From Nitrosomonas eutropha (GTDB lineage: Bacteria; Pseudomonadota; Gammaproteobacteria; Burkholderiales; Nitrosomonadaceae): DNA of 5,889 bases. The position numbers and the translations under genes are program-made. The notes beneath the pieces are model-generated. The model was not told the DNA's origin. It ran no database searches and saw only the letters and a program-made list of their open reading frames with translations. Where the stretch lies: the NCBI GenBank assembly GCA_014584635.1, contig JACTML010000094.1:1-5889 (forward strand), read 5' to 3'. Below, piece after piece: positions 1 through 5,889 of this stretch; the stretch's first letter is position 1; each line of letters starts with the position of its first letter.

Positions 1-1602
1 ATTCCGCTCACCCACAACGATGCGATGTGGAATTCCAATTAATTCCTGATCAGCAAACATAACTCCAGGGCGCTCCTCGCGATCATCCAGCAGTACTTCA
101 ATACCTGCCGCACAACACGCCTGATAAAGTTTTTCCACTTCAGCCTGAACCTGCTGATTTTTGTGATAACCAACCGGAATAATAGATAGCTGAAAAGGAG
201 CAATCGTCACTGGAAATATAATGCCGCGTTCATCGTAGTTTTGCTCAATAGCTGCAGCAACGATCCGTGAAACACCAATACCATAGCAACCCATTTCCAG
301 AATTTGAGTCTGTCCGGACTCATCCAGATAGGTTGCTTTCATTTTTTCAGAATACTTGGTGCGCAGCTGAAAAATATGGCCGACTTCGATGCCCCGGCAA
401 ATTTCAAGTATGCCTTTTCCATCCGGTGAAGGATCACCCGACACCGCATTACGAATATCAAATACCTGAGCAGGTGATGGCACATCACGATCAAAATTAA
501 CCTGAGTCAGATGATAGCCTTCTTCATTTGCCCCGCAGACAAAATTGCTCATCTCCAGAACAGCCCGATCCGCAATAATTTCCGCCTTCACACCCACCGG
601 ACCGAGATATCCGGGAGGACACCCCATTTCAGCGATGATCCTGCTTTCATCGGCCAGTTCAAAATTACTGAGAAATGGAATTTTTCTGATCTTTGTTTCG
701 TTAAGCTGATGATCCCCACGCAGCAAAAGCAGATAAAACCGACCTTCAGCCGTTACCGCCAGCGTTTTCAGTGTCTGCTCGACCGGAATCGCCAGAAATT
801 CAGCGACATCTGCACAAGCCTTGCGATCCGGTGTCGCAACCTTTTTCATAACACCTGTTGGAGCCTTGCGTGGAATACCATGTGATACAGCTTCGGCAAG
901 TTCAACATTGGCGGCATAATCAGAATCAGGACAAAATGCAATGGCGTCTTCACCTGAATCGGCCAGAACATGAAATTCATGCGATCCGCTCCCCCCTATT
1001 GCACCGGTATCAGCTGCAACCGCGCGGAACCTCAGTCCGATTCGGGTAAAAATCCTGCTGTATGTTTCATGCATCCGTTGATAGGTTCGTTCCAGGCTGG
1101 CCAGATCAGCATGAAAGGAATATGCATCCTTCATGATAAACTCACGGGCGCGCATTACACCAAAACGCGGCCGAATTTCGTCGCGGAACTTGGTTTGAAT
1201 CTGGTAGAAGTTAATGGGCAGCTGGCGATAGCTTTTAATCTCACGACGGGCAATATCAACGATCACCTCTTCGTGCGTTGGTCCAAAGCAAAAATCATGC
1301 TGATTTCGATCCTTGATTTTCAGCATTTGCGGACCAAACACATCCCAGCGGCCTGATTCCTGCCAAAGTTCAGCCGGGTGGACAGCGGGCATCAAAAGCT
1401 CCAGTGCGCCACTATTGTTCATTTCCTCGCGGATGATATGTTCAATCTTGTGTAGAATTCTCAGACCAAGCGGCATCCAGGTATACAATCCGCTGCCCAG
1501 GCGTTTAATCAGCCCGGCCCGTAACATTAATCGATGACTGATCAGCTCGGCTTCAGTGGGAGCTTCTTTAAGCGTCGAAAGGAAGAATTGGGAAACACGC
1601 AT
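1..1602 (-). CDS. proS: Prolyl-tRNA synthetase, bacterial type with editing domain (C-terminus cut by window edge)
   Basis: This cytoplasmic class II aminoacyl-tRNA synthetase charges tRNA-Pro with proline. The 534 codons present start [19 protein letters not shown], the standard N-terminus of the bacterial enzyme. The motif 1 region lies near residues 25-72. Motif 2 is at about 144-164 ([12 protein letters not shown], then KDAYSFH). Motif 3 is at 438-446 (GCYGIGVSR). Between motifs 2 and 3 sits the large YbaK-like insertion that hydrolyses mischarged Ala-tRNA-Pro. Its lysine in LKTLAV is residue 279, the same number as the editing lysine of the E. coli enzyme, so the spacing appears gap-free. 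E. coli ProS has 572 residues, so roughly 35-40 C-terminal residues of the anticodon-binding domain lie off the left edge; the last visible residues are IVVGERN. The ATG at 1600-1602 has only a weak GGAAC ribosome-binding site, but it matches the family start. The gene is divergent from rppH. No frameshift or missing key residue was seen. Confidence 0.97.
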   Translation of the reverse strand, partial: MRVSQFFLSTLKEAPTEAELISHRLMLRAGLIKRLGSGLYTWMPLGLRILHKIEHIIREEMNNSGALELLMPAVHPAELWQESGRWDVFGPQMLKIKDRNQHDFCFGPTHEEVIVDIARREIKSYRQLPINFYQIQTKFRDEIRPRFGVMRAREFIMKDAYSFHADLASLERTYQRMHETYSRIFTRIGLRFRAVAADTGAIGGSGSHEFHVLADSGEDAIAFCPDSDYAANVELAEAVSHGIPRKAPTGVMKKVATPDRKACADVAEFLAIPVEQTLKTLAVTAEGRFYLLLLRGDHQLNETKIRKIPFLSNFELADESRIIAEMGCPPGYLGPVGVKAEIIADRAVLEMSNFVCGANEEGYHLTQVNFDRDVPSPAQVFDIRNAVSGDPSPDGKGILEICRGIEVGHIFQLRTKYSEKMKATYLDESGQTQILEMGCYGIGVSRIVAAAIEQNYDERGIIFPVTIAPFQLSIIPVGYHKNQQVQAEVEKLYQACCAAGIEVLLDDREERPGVMFADQELIGIPHRIVVGERN

Positions 1603-1608
1603 GATGAG

Positions 1609-1637
1609 GTTCCATTTATCATAGTAGGTAATGGAAC
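1609..1637 (-). promoter_or_regulatory. Inverted repeat just upstream of the proS start
   Basis: GTTCCAT at 1609-1615 and ATGGAAC at 1631-1637 are perfect 7-base arms separated by 15 bases. In the proS direction the downstream arm ends 6 bases before the start codon and contains GGAAC, the only ribosome-binding-site-like bases there. If the mRNA includes both arms, folding would hide that site. However, a -10-like TAAAAT (minus strand, 1639-1644) would start transcription near 1632, inside the outer arm. In that case the repeat could only act as DNA, for example as an operator. Either role is inference, and a 7-base repeat can occur by chance. Confidence 0.3.
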
Positions 1638-1646
1638 GATTTTACC

Positions 1647-1661
1647 TTGAAACCGTTTCAA
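1647..1661. promoter_or_regulatory. 15-base palindrome TTGAAACCGTTTCAA, possible operator
   Basis: TTGAAAC (1647-1653) and GTTTCAA (1655-1661) are perfect arms around a single central C, in the divergent proS-rppH spacer. It lies directly beside the -10-like TAAAAT that faces proS. Sites of the TGAAAC-GTTTCA kind are typical of LacI/GalR-family repressors, although those usually have an even-length CG centre. No matching -35 for the TAAAAT was found. The rest of the 1603-1834 spacer is AT-rich and holds no credible gene; TTGACG at 1727-1732 and TTGACA at 1819-1824 have no well-spaced -10 partner, so no rppH promoter can be named with confidence. Confidence 0.3.
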
Positions 1662-1834
1662 TCCAGCACGCTTTAACGGGAATTGATTGTGACATTGCAA
1701 GTCAAACGCAAAATGTTGCAGAAATTTTGACGGCATGGATCCTGTTAGGAATGACAATCATAAATTAAACTTCCAAGTATGGATAAACTATCAATAATTC
1801 ACCGTAACCCAAGTTAAATTGACAGATAAATCGT

Positions 1835-2398
1835 ATGATTGACCGTAACGGATATAGAGCAAATGTCGGCATTGTGCTCCTGAACTCAAAAAACCAGGTG
1901 TTCTGGGGGAAACGTGCTCGACAAAACTCATGGCAATTTCCTCAGGGCGGAATTAAATCAGGTGAAACCCCCACACAGGCAATGTACCGGGAACTGGCCG
2001 AAGAAACCGGTCTGCAGCCTGTTCATGTGGAGATTCTGGGCCGAACACGCGAATGGCTGCGCTACGATGTGCCTGCCTGCTGGACGCGACGCGACTGGCG
2101 CAAAAATTATCGCGGACAAAAACAGATCTGGTTTTTGCTGCGCATGCTAGGAAGAGACAGCGATGTATCCCTTAAAACCTGTGCACACCCTGAATTCGAT
2201 GCCTGGCGCTGGAATCAGTACTGGGTTGAACTGGAATCCGTAGTTGAGTTCAAACGGCAGGTTTATCGTCTGGCACTAACAGAGCTATCACGATTACTGG
2301 ACCACGGAGTTTGTCAGGGCGACGATCAGGCTTACAGAGAGCCTTTGGAGCCAATTAAAGAATTTGAAGAAAAACCTTCAGATATTCAACAGGGCTAA
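1835..2398 (+). CDS. rppH: RNA 5' pyrophosphohydrolase RppH (Nudix family)
   Basis: RppH removes pyrophosphate from 5'-triphosphorylated RNA ends, leaving a monophosphate that lets RNase E begin mRNA decay; it acts in the cytoplasm. The 187-residue protein opens [17 protein letters not shown], very close to E. coli RppH (176 residues). The Nudix box spans residues 38-60: G38, E44, R52-E53-L54, E56-E57 and G59, with the exact GX5EX7REUXEEXGU spacing and the metal-binding glutamates intact. Other family hallmarks are WQFPQGG before the box, [10 protein letters not shown], and [12 protein letters not shown] followed by VEFKRQVYR. The C-terminal tail after about residue 160 is acidic and not conserved with E. 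coli, as is usual. The start is chosen by homology, because no good Shine-Dalgarno precedes the ATG. The gene seems to be transcribed alone, divergent from proS; a weak stem (AAGCA 2438-2442, TGCTT 2451-2455, then TTT) could end its transcript. Confidence 0.96.
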   Translation: MIDRNGYRANVGIVLLNSKNQVFWGKRARQNSWQFPQGGIKSGETPTQAMYRELAEETGLQPVHVEILGRTREWLRYDVPACWTRRDWRKNYRGQKQIWFLLRMLGRDSDVSLKTCAHPEFDAWRWNQYWVELESVVEFKRQVYRLALTELSRLLDHGVCQGDDQAYREPLEPIKEFEEKPSDIQQG

Positions 2399-2472
2399 TT
2401 CAGGGAATATTAAAATCAATTCCTGATTCGATGATGCAAGCAAGCTATCCTGCTTTTCATATCTGAAATCAG

Positions 2473-2506
2473 TTTTTCTGTCTGATGCTGCATTCAGGCA
2501 GAAAAA
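2473..2506. repeat. 13-base-pair stem-loop between rppH and the peroxidase gene
   Basis: The arms are TTTTTCTGTCTGA (2473-2485) and TCAGGCAGAAAAA (2494-2506). They pair along their full length with one G-U wobble, around an 8-base loop (TGCTGCAT). The T-run lies on the 5' side and the A-run on the 3' side on both strands, which is the wrong order for a classical intrinsic terminator, where the T-run follows the stem. It could be a leader structure of the peroxidase mRNA, an mRNA 3'-end stabiliser for rppH, or a protein-binding site. The structure is visible; its role is unknown. Confidence 0.5.
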
Positions 2507-2543
2507 TTCAAGGCGCAAACGGCAGCGTTACACCGGCTGTTAC

Positions 2544-2574
2544 TATACTTTCAAATCTTATAAAGGAGAGAACA
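2544..2574 (+). promoter_or_regulatory. Candidate -10 box and strong ribosome-binding site of the peroxidase gene
   Basis: AAGGAG at 2563-2568 lies 6 bases before the ATG at 2575 and is the best Shine-Dalgarno in the window. It fixes the start there rather than at the in-frame ATG at 2485, which would place 30 non-signal residues before the signal peptide. TATACT at 2544-2549 matches the sigma-70 -10 consensus at 5 of 6 positions. No recognisable -35 lies 15-18 bases upstream, so the promoter, if real, may need an activator or another sigma factor. The ribosome-binding site is secure; the promoter is tentative. Confidence 0.5.
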
Positions 2575-3579
2575 ATGATCAAGCGTACATTAACTGTTTC
2601 GCTATTATCGTTAAGTCTGGGAGCAATATTCGGATCTACTGGCGCAACGGCGGCCAATGAACCCATTCAACCAATTAAAGCAGTTACCCCCGAGAATGCA
2701 GATGTGGCTGAATTGGGCAAAATGCTTTTTTTTGATCCCAGACTTTCCAAATCAGGGTTCATCTCCTGCAATTCCTGTCATAACCTGAGCATGGGAGGAA
2801 CCGATAATATTAAAACTTCAATCGGTCACAAATGGCAACAAGGCCCGATTAATGCTCCTACTGTACTGAATTCAGGCATGAATCTGGCGCAATTCTGGGA
2901 TGGCAGAGCAAAAGATTTAAAAGAACAGGCAGGCGGGCCAATCGCTAACCCCAAAGAAATGGGCTCTACCCATGAAATGGCGGAAAAGGTTATTGCTTCA
3001 ATTCCACAATATCGCGAACATTTTAAAAAAGCTTTCGGATCCGACGAAGTAACCATTGATCGCATTACAACAGCAATTGCAGAATTTGAAGAAACACTGG
3101 TCACACCCGGATCACGGTTCGATAAATGGCTGGAGGGTGACAAGAACGCACTGAATAAAGACGAACTGGAAGGCTACAAGCTGTTCAAGAACAACGGATG
3201 TATTCAGTGCCATAACGGACCTGCAGTAGGCGGAACTTCTTATCAGAAGATGGGTGTTTTTAAACCCTATGAAACCAAAAATCCAGCTGCAGGGCGAGTA
3301 GATGTAACCAAAAACGAAGCAGATCGTAATCTGTTTAAAGTGCCAATCTTGCGCAATATCGAGCTCACCTATCCCTACTTCCATGATGGAGAGGCAGCAA
3401 CACTTGAGCAGGCAGTAGAAACCATGGGAAGAATTCAACTCAACCGTGAGTTCAACAAGGATGAGATTTCCAAAATTGTTGCCTTCCTGAAAACCCTGAC
3501 AGGCAATCAACCTGACTTCAAGATGCCAGTCCTGCCCCCTTCCAACAACAATACACCACGTCCTCAACCATTTGAGTGA
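2575..3579 (+). CDS. ccp: Periplasmic di-heme cytochrome c peroxidase
   Basis: The enzyme reduces hydrogen peroxide to water with electrons from small c-type cytochromes in the periplasm. The 334-residue precursor has a Sec signal peptide (residues 1-26, MIKR then a hydrophobic core, ATA cleavage site), giving a mature protein of about 308 residues starting ANEPIQP. Two heme c motifs are present: CNSCH (C65, C68, H69) for the N-terminal peroxidatic heme and CIQCH (C209, C212, H213) for the C-terminal electron-transfer heme. By spacing from the Pseudomonas aeruginosa enzyme, H85 is the removable distal ligand, W108 the inter-heme tryptophan, Q118 and E128 the active-site pair, and M284 the axial methionine of the second heme. 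From memory the sequence is very near the Nitrosomonas europaea peroxidase, reported to be active in the fully oxidised state, unlike the Pseudomonas type. That this copy behaves likewise is inference. The gene has its own ribosome-binding site and ends before a terminator, so it is probably monocistronic. MauG was considered, but the Met ligand and overall match favour peroxidase. Confidence 0.95.
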   Translation: MIKRTLTVSLLSLSLGAIFGSTGATAANEPIQPIKAVTPENADVAELGKMLFFDPRLSKSGFISCNSCHNLSMGGTDNIKTSIGHKWQQGPINAPTVLNSGMNLAQFWDGRAKDLKEQAGGPIANPKEMGSTHEMAEKVIASIPQYREHFKKAFGSDEVTIDRITTAIAEFEETLVTPGSRFDKWLEGDKNALNKDELEGYKLFKNNGCIQCHNGPAVGGTSYQKMGVFKPYETKNPAAGRVDVTKNEADRNLFKVPILRNIELTYPYFHDGEAATLEQAVETMGRIQLNREFNKDEISKIVAFLKTLTGNQPDFKMPVLPPSNNNTPRPQPFE

Positions 3580-3586
3580 CATCAAA

Positions 3587-3612
3587 GAAAATAAATTACT
3601 CTATTTATTTTC
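3587..3612. repeat. Perfect 10-base-pair AT-rich hairpin after the peroxidase stop
   Basis: GAAAATAAAT (3587-3596) and ATTTATTTTC (3603-3612) are perfect arms around a 6-base loop (TACTCT), starting 8 bases after the peroxidase stop codon. The stem is almost pure A-T, so it is weak for its length, but it stands just ahead of the GC-richer terminator and may help define the mRNA 3' end. It is symmetrical, so it would form on either strand. Confidence 0.45.
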
Positions 3613-3626
3613 ATAATTTTATAAAC

Positions 3627-3670
3627 AGCTCAACCATTCCCGCTTCAGGCAGAGGGATGGTTGAGTTTTA
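3627..3670 (+). terminator. Intrinsic terminator downstream of the peroxidase gene
   Basis: CTCAACCATTCCC (3629-3641) pairs with GGGATGGTTGAG (3654-3665), giving 12 base pairs with one bulged T and a 12-base loop. One more A-T and one G-U pair can extend the base. The stem is followed by TTTTA at 3666-3670, the order expected for Rho-independent termination on the plus strand. It separates the peroxidase transcript from regB, which argues against a common operon. Confidence 0.75.
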
Positions 3671-3675
3671 CTATC

Positions 3676-3706
3676 TTGACTCGGAACTGTACAAATACGC
3701 TTTAAT
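3676..3706 (+). promoter_or_regulatory. Candidate sigma-70 promoter for regBA
   Basis: TTGACT (3676-3681, 5 of 6 to consensus) is followed by TTTAAT (3701-3706, 5 of 6) with a 19-base spacer, which is longer than the preferred 17. It lies between the terminator and the regB start. Transcription from it would begin near 3713, only a few bases before the GTG at 3716. Either the message is almost leaderless, the start is the ATG at 3731, or the true promoter is elsewhere. Confidence 0.35.
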
Positions 3707-3715
3707 CCACTCAGA

Positions 3716-5035
3716 GTGAACCAACAGGCCATGGGTATTTTCAGTATCCTGAACCAATCACCTTCCGGTAAAAATCTGCAGCGCCTGTTTCAGCTCAGAG
3801 TTATCGCCATTATTTTCCAGATCATTGTTTTCTGGGCCGTCTATCGCCTTATCGAGCTCGAACTACCATGGCTGGCAATCATTTCAACTATTTGCATACT
3901 CGCTGTTTTAAATTTTTTTACCTGGATTCGTCTACGCTACCCTTGGCCAGTAACCTATCCGGAATTTTTTATCCAGTTATTGATTGATGTTGCCGGATTG
4001 ACCGCCCTGCTGTATTTCAGTGGCGGATCAACCAACCCCTTCATTTCACTTTACCTGCTCCCGCTTACTATCGCAGCAACCGTACTGCCATGGCACTATA
4101 CCTGGAGCATGGCAGTGATTACTATTTCCTGCTACACCTGTTTACTGTTCAAATATGTGCCCTTTCCACATGATCATCTCGATGATCACAGCCGGCATAT
4201 GTTTGAATTTAATCTGCACGTCTCGGGAATGTGGTTAACATTTGTATTGAGCACCTTACTCATCACCTCCTTCGTCGTCAGAATGAATGCCTCCATTCGC
4301 GATCGCGACAAGGAACTGTCTAAATCGCGCGAGCGCGCATTACAAAACGAGCAGATCATTGCACTCGGGACACTTGCAGCTGGCGCAGCGCACGAGCTGA
4401 GTACGCCGTTATCAACCATGGCGATTATTTCAGGTGAACTGCAGCAGGAATTCATTGAAAACACTGAATTCCAGAATAATGTGCGCATCCTGCGTGACCA
4501 GATTTCTCATTGCAAACAAACACTGACTCATCTGTTGGCGGATGCAGGACAAACCAGAGTGGAAGAAGGTGACGGACAACCTGTTGATCTTTTTCTGCAA
4601 CAGATAATTGATAAATGGCAATTGATTCGTCCATCTGTCAAATTCACCTACCAATGTAAAGGCATAAAACCGCCACCAACCATTATGAATACCCGCCTGC
4701 TCAGTCAATCTATTCTGAATTTGCTGAATAACGCAGCGGATGCCTCGGTCAAACAGGTGACCATCACCTGTCACTGGGACGAGAAACAATTACATCTGGA
4801 AATACTTGATGATGGAGCAGGATTGAATACCGAAGCAGCCGAACACGCAGGCGAGCCTTTTTTTACCAGCAAAGGGCCGGGACAGGGTTTCGGTATCGGA
4901 CTATTCCTTGCCAATACCAATATCGAACGCTTTGGTGGAAATATTCGTCTGTTCAATCGGCCTGAAGGGGGGGCATGCACTTATGTCACTATTCCCGTTC
5001 TGTATAGAGTAACCAGCAAAGAGAGTACATTGTGA
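3716..5035 (+). CDS. regB: RegB/PrrB-type membrane redox-sensing histidine kinase
   Basis: This is the sensor of the RegBA (PrrBA, ActSR, RoxSR) system, which monitors the respiratory redox state and phosphorylates RegA. The 439-residue protein has about six membrane segments within residues 28-188. GGSTNPF (103-109) is the family's quinone-binding heptad. A short linker leads to the dimerisation helix with the H-box GAAHELSTPL and the phosphorylatable H226. C266 in ISHCKQTL sits where RegB carries its redox-active cysteine (C265 in Rhodobacter capsulatus). The ATPase domain follows: N-box ILNLLNNAADA (333-343), DDGAGL (365-370) and GQGFGIGL (389-396). All expected kinase residues are present. 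The start is uncertain: GTG at 3716 and ATG at 3731 both have weak ribosome-binding sites, and 3716 is the longer form. The stop overlaps the regA start (GTGA), indicating coupled translation. The membrane topology and ligands are known from the family, not shown here. Confidence 0.93.
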   Translation: MNQQAMGIFSILNQSPSGKNLQRLFQLRVIAIIFQIIVFWAVYRLIELELPWLAIISTICILAVLNFFTWIRLRYPWPVTYPEFFIQLLIDVAGLTALLYFSGGSTNPFISLYLLPLTIAATVLPWHYTWSMAVITISCYTCLLFKYVPFPHDHLDDHSRHMFEFNLHVSGMWLTFVLSTLLITSFVVRMNASIRDRDKELSKSRERALQNEQIIALGTLAAGAAHELSTPLSTMAIISGELQQEFIENTEFQNNVRILRDQISHCKQTLTHLLADAGQTRVEEGDGQPVDLFLQQIIDKWQLIRPSVKFTYQCKGIKPPPTIMNTRLLSQSILNLLNNAADASVKQVTITCHWDEKQLHLEILDDGAGLNTEAAEHAGEPFFTSKGPGQGFGIGLFLANTNIERFGGNIRLFNRPEGGACTYVTIPVLYRVTSKESTL

Positions 5036-5577
5036 ACGATTCCATGGATCGCCCAAACCTGTTAATCGTCGATGACGATGAAGTTTTTTGTGACGTACTG
5101 GCAAGAGCGATGACAAAACGCGGGTTTGATACTACCTGTACACACACAATTAAAACCGCAATCGAACAAGCCGAACTGCTTATGCCGGAATATGTCATCA
5201 TTGATCTTAAGCTGAGTAACGAATCCGGCTTGTCGCTGGTTGAAAAAATAAAGGAACTGGATCCTGGTACACGTATCATCGTACTAACCGGGTACGCCAG
5301 TATCGCGACTGCGGTTGAAGCCATTAAACTGGGTGCAACCCATTACCTGGCAAAGCCGGTAGATGCAGATGACATCATGGCGGCGTTTGAACGTACCACA
5401 GGAAATATCGATACACCGATTAGTCCTCACCCCCTCTCCGTGGAACGGCTGGAGTGGGAATACATTCATCGTATTCTTGTGGAGAATGATAATAATATCT
5501 CTGCTACCGCCAAGGCACTCAACATGCACCGCAGAACTCTGCAGCGCAAACTTTCAAAAAAACCGGTACAACTTTAA
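5032..5577 (+). CDS. regA: RegA/PrrA-type DNA-binding response regulator
   Basis: RegA is the cytoplasmic partner of RegB and, once phosphorylated, regulates respiratory, carbon-fixation and other redox-linked genes in proteobacteria. The 181-residue protein has a receiver domain with the acidic pocket D14-D16, phospho-acceptor D58 in VIIDLKLS, T86 in IIVLTGYAS and K108 in YLAKP. After a short proline-containing linker (about 124-135) comes a Fis-type helix-turn-helix, roughly 140-177, ending NISATAKALNMHRRTLQRKLSKK; the HRRTLQRKL recognition helix is a hallmark of RegA. Length matches the family (about 180-185). The GTG start at 5032 shares GTGA with the regB stop and has an AGAGAG-like ribosome-binding site about 7 bases upstream. 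An in-frame ATG at 5044 (MDRPNLL) is an alternative with poorer spacing. No intrinsic terminator was seen directly after the stop. Confidence 0.94.
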   Translation: MNDSMDRPNLLIVDDDEVFCDVLARAMTKRGFDTTCTHTIKTAIEQAELLMPEYVIIDLKLSNESGLSLVEKIKELDPGTRIIVLTGYASIATAVEAIKLGATHYLAKPVDADDIMAAFERTTGNIDTPISPHPLSVERLEWEYIHRILVENDNNISATAKALNMHRRTLQRKLSKKPVQL

Positions 5578-5634
5578 TTTTATTCAGTACGTGATCAGGA
5601 ACAAGGGTATCGAGTAATCATTACAGATTCTCTG

Positions 5635-5656
5635 TGCATTAACGCCCCCTAATGCA
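5635..5656. repeat. Perfect 7-base inverted repeat with a C-rich loop downstream of regA
   Basis: TGCATTA (5635-5641) and TAATGCA (5650-5656) flank ACGCCCCC, about 57 bases after the regA stop. No T-run follows on the plus strand, so it is not a standard terminator; it may protect the regA mRNA 3' end or bind a protein. The 248 bases between regA and 5826 hold no credible gene. Other small repeats there (TAGAAA/TTTCTA at 5693-5707, TCTAAA/TTTAGA at 5742-5763) are short and AT-rich. Confidence 0.35.
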
Positions 5657-5790
5657 ATCTCAAAGACTTTACAAACAAGCCGACGAGATGTATAGAAAAA
5701 ATTTCTACCAGACAGCGGCAACACAGTCTGATAGTCGTATTTCTAAATCAAAAATGCTTTAGATTTTATAGTCAAGAGATAAAGAATACA

Positions 5791-5889
5791 GGGTCTTTTT
5801 AAAGGGTTAGATGAAAGAGGTTTTCATGACACAACCATATTACAAGTATGATATTTCAGACAAGGTATGGTTACTATTTGGCCACCCCT
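5791..5889 (+). mobile_element. Probable left end of an insertion sequence (IS5-like), running off the window
   Basis: The call rests on the transposase-like N-terminus starting at 5826. In small insertion sequences the transposase start lies a few dozen bases inside the terminal repeat. The stretch beginning GGGTCTTTTTAAAGGG at 5791 is a plausible terminal repeat, since several IS5-family elements begin with a G-run of this sort. The boundary is a guess: the other end and any target duplication lie outside the window. Confidence 0.4.
5826..5889 (+). CDS. N-terminus of a probable IS5-family transposase (cut by window edge)
   Basis: The 21 visible codons read MTQPYYKYDISDKVWLLFGH and then P. 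The pattern Y-D-[IL]-[ST]-D-x-x-W followed by hydrophobic residues and a proline is how many IS5-family (DDE) transposases begin, where this short helical region precedes the catalytic domain. AGAGG (5816-5820) sits 5 bases before the ATG, a good ribosome-binding site. An in-frame ATG at 5811 would add MKEVF and has AAGGG just upstream; an in-frame TAG at 5808 rules out anything longer. The catalytic residues are outside the window, so neither the family nor intactness can be confirmed. Confidence 0.55.
   Translation, partial: MTQPYYKYDISDKVWLLFGHP

Noticed and set aside
267..1537. Several plus-strand open frames of 63-128 codons across 267-1537
   Set aside because: They run antisense to proS, which has full-length family similarity; their translations show no recognisable motif.
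1542..1757. Minus-strand 71-codon frame spanning the proS start
   Set aside because: It overlaps the proS start region in another frame, has no family resemblance, and covers the AT-rich intergenic spacer.
1819..1842. TTGACA at 1819-1824 as the -35 of an rppH promoter
   Set aside because: It lies only 10 bases before the rppH start codon, so the -10 would fall inside the coding sequence.
2485..2574. In-frame N-terminal extension of the peroxidase from an ATG at 2485
   Set aside because: It would bury the signal peptide behind 30 unrelated residues, overlaps the 2473-2506 stem-loop, and lacks a ribosome-binding site; the ATG at 2575 has AAGGAG 6 bases upstream.
3112..3585. Minus-strand 157-codon frame opposite the peroxidase gene
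   Set aside because: It is the antisense shadow of a well-conserved coding sequence, with no motif or ribosome-binding site.
5688..5762. 24-codon frame (MYRKNFYQTAATQ...) downstream of regA
   Set aside because: No convincing Shine-Dalgarno, low-complexity composition and no recognisable family; indistinguishable from chance in AT-rich DNA.
5742..5769. TCTAAA/TTTAGA followed by TTTTAT as a terminator for regA
   Set aside because: The stem is only six A-T-rich pairs with a 10-base loop, too weak to call a terminator.

Overview
The window reads as a stretch of a betaproteobacterial chromosome, most likely a Nitrosomonas-type ammonia oxidiser. The best pointer is the di-heme cytochrome c peroxidase at 2575-3579. 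Its residues resemble, as far as I recall, the structurally characterised Nitrosomonas europaea enzyme almost throughout, including the signal-peptide junction and the C-terminal tail. No database search was possible, so the genus is an inference.

Layout. Positions 1-1602 (minus strand) hold the N-terminal 534 codons of prolyl-tRNA synthetase (proS), whose end lies off the left edge. A 232-base divergent intergenic region with two inverted repeats separates it from rppH (1835-2398, plus strand), the Nudix RNA 5' pyrophosphohydrolase. A 176-base spacer with a long stem-loop precedes the secreted di-heme peroxidase gene. That gene is followed by an AT-rich hairpin and a convincing intrinsic terminator. 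A RegB/PrrB-type redox-sensing histidine kinase (3716-5035) and a RegA/PrrA-type response regulator (GTG start at 5032, to 5577) follow, with a 4-base overlap indicating translational coupling. The last 312 bases are non-coding except at the edge, where the first 21 codons of what looks like an IS5-type transposase begin at 5826.

How the genes relate. proS and rppH are housekeeping genes (translation and RNA turnover). The peroxidase removes periplasmic hydrogen peroxide with electrons from c-type cytochromes. RegB has both known redox-sensing signatures of its family: the GGxxNPF quinone-binding heptad and the cysteine in the dimerisation helix. RegA has a receiver domain and a Fis-type helix-turn-helix. 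A respiratory redox sensor beside a respiratory peroxidase suggests shared redox physiology. The terminator between them argues for separate transcripts, so regulation of the peroxidase by RegA is only a hypothesis.

I see no CRISPR array, tRNA, rRNA, defence system or clearly novel system. The points worth a second look are small: inverted repeats in leaders, a possibly near-leaderless regB start, and the insertion-sequence edge.
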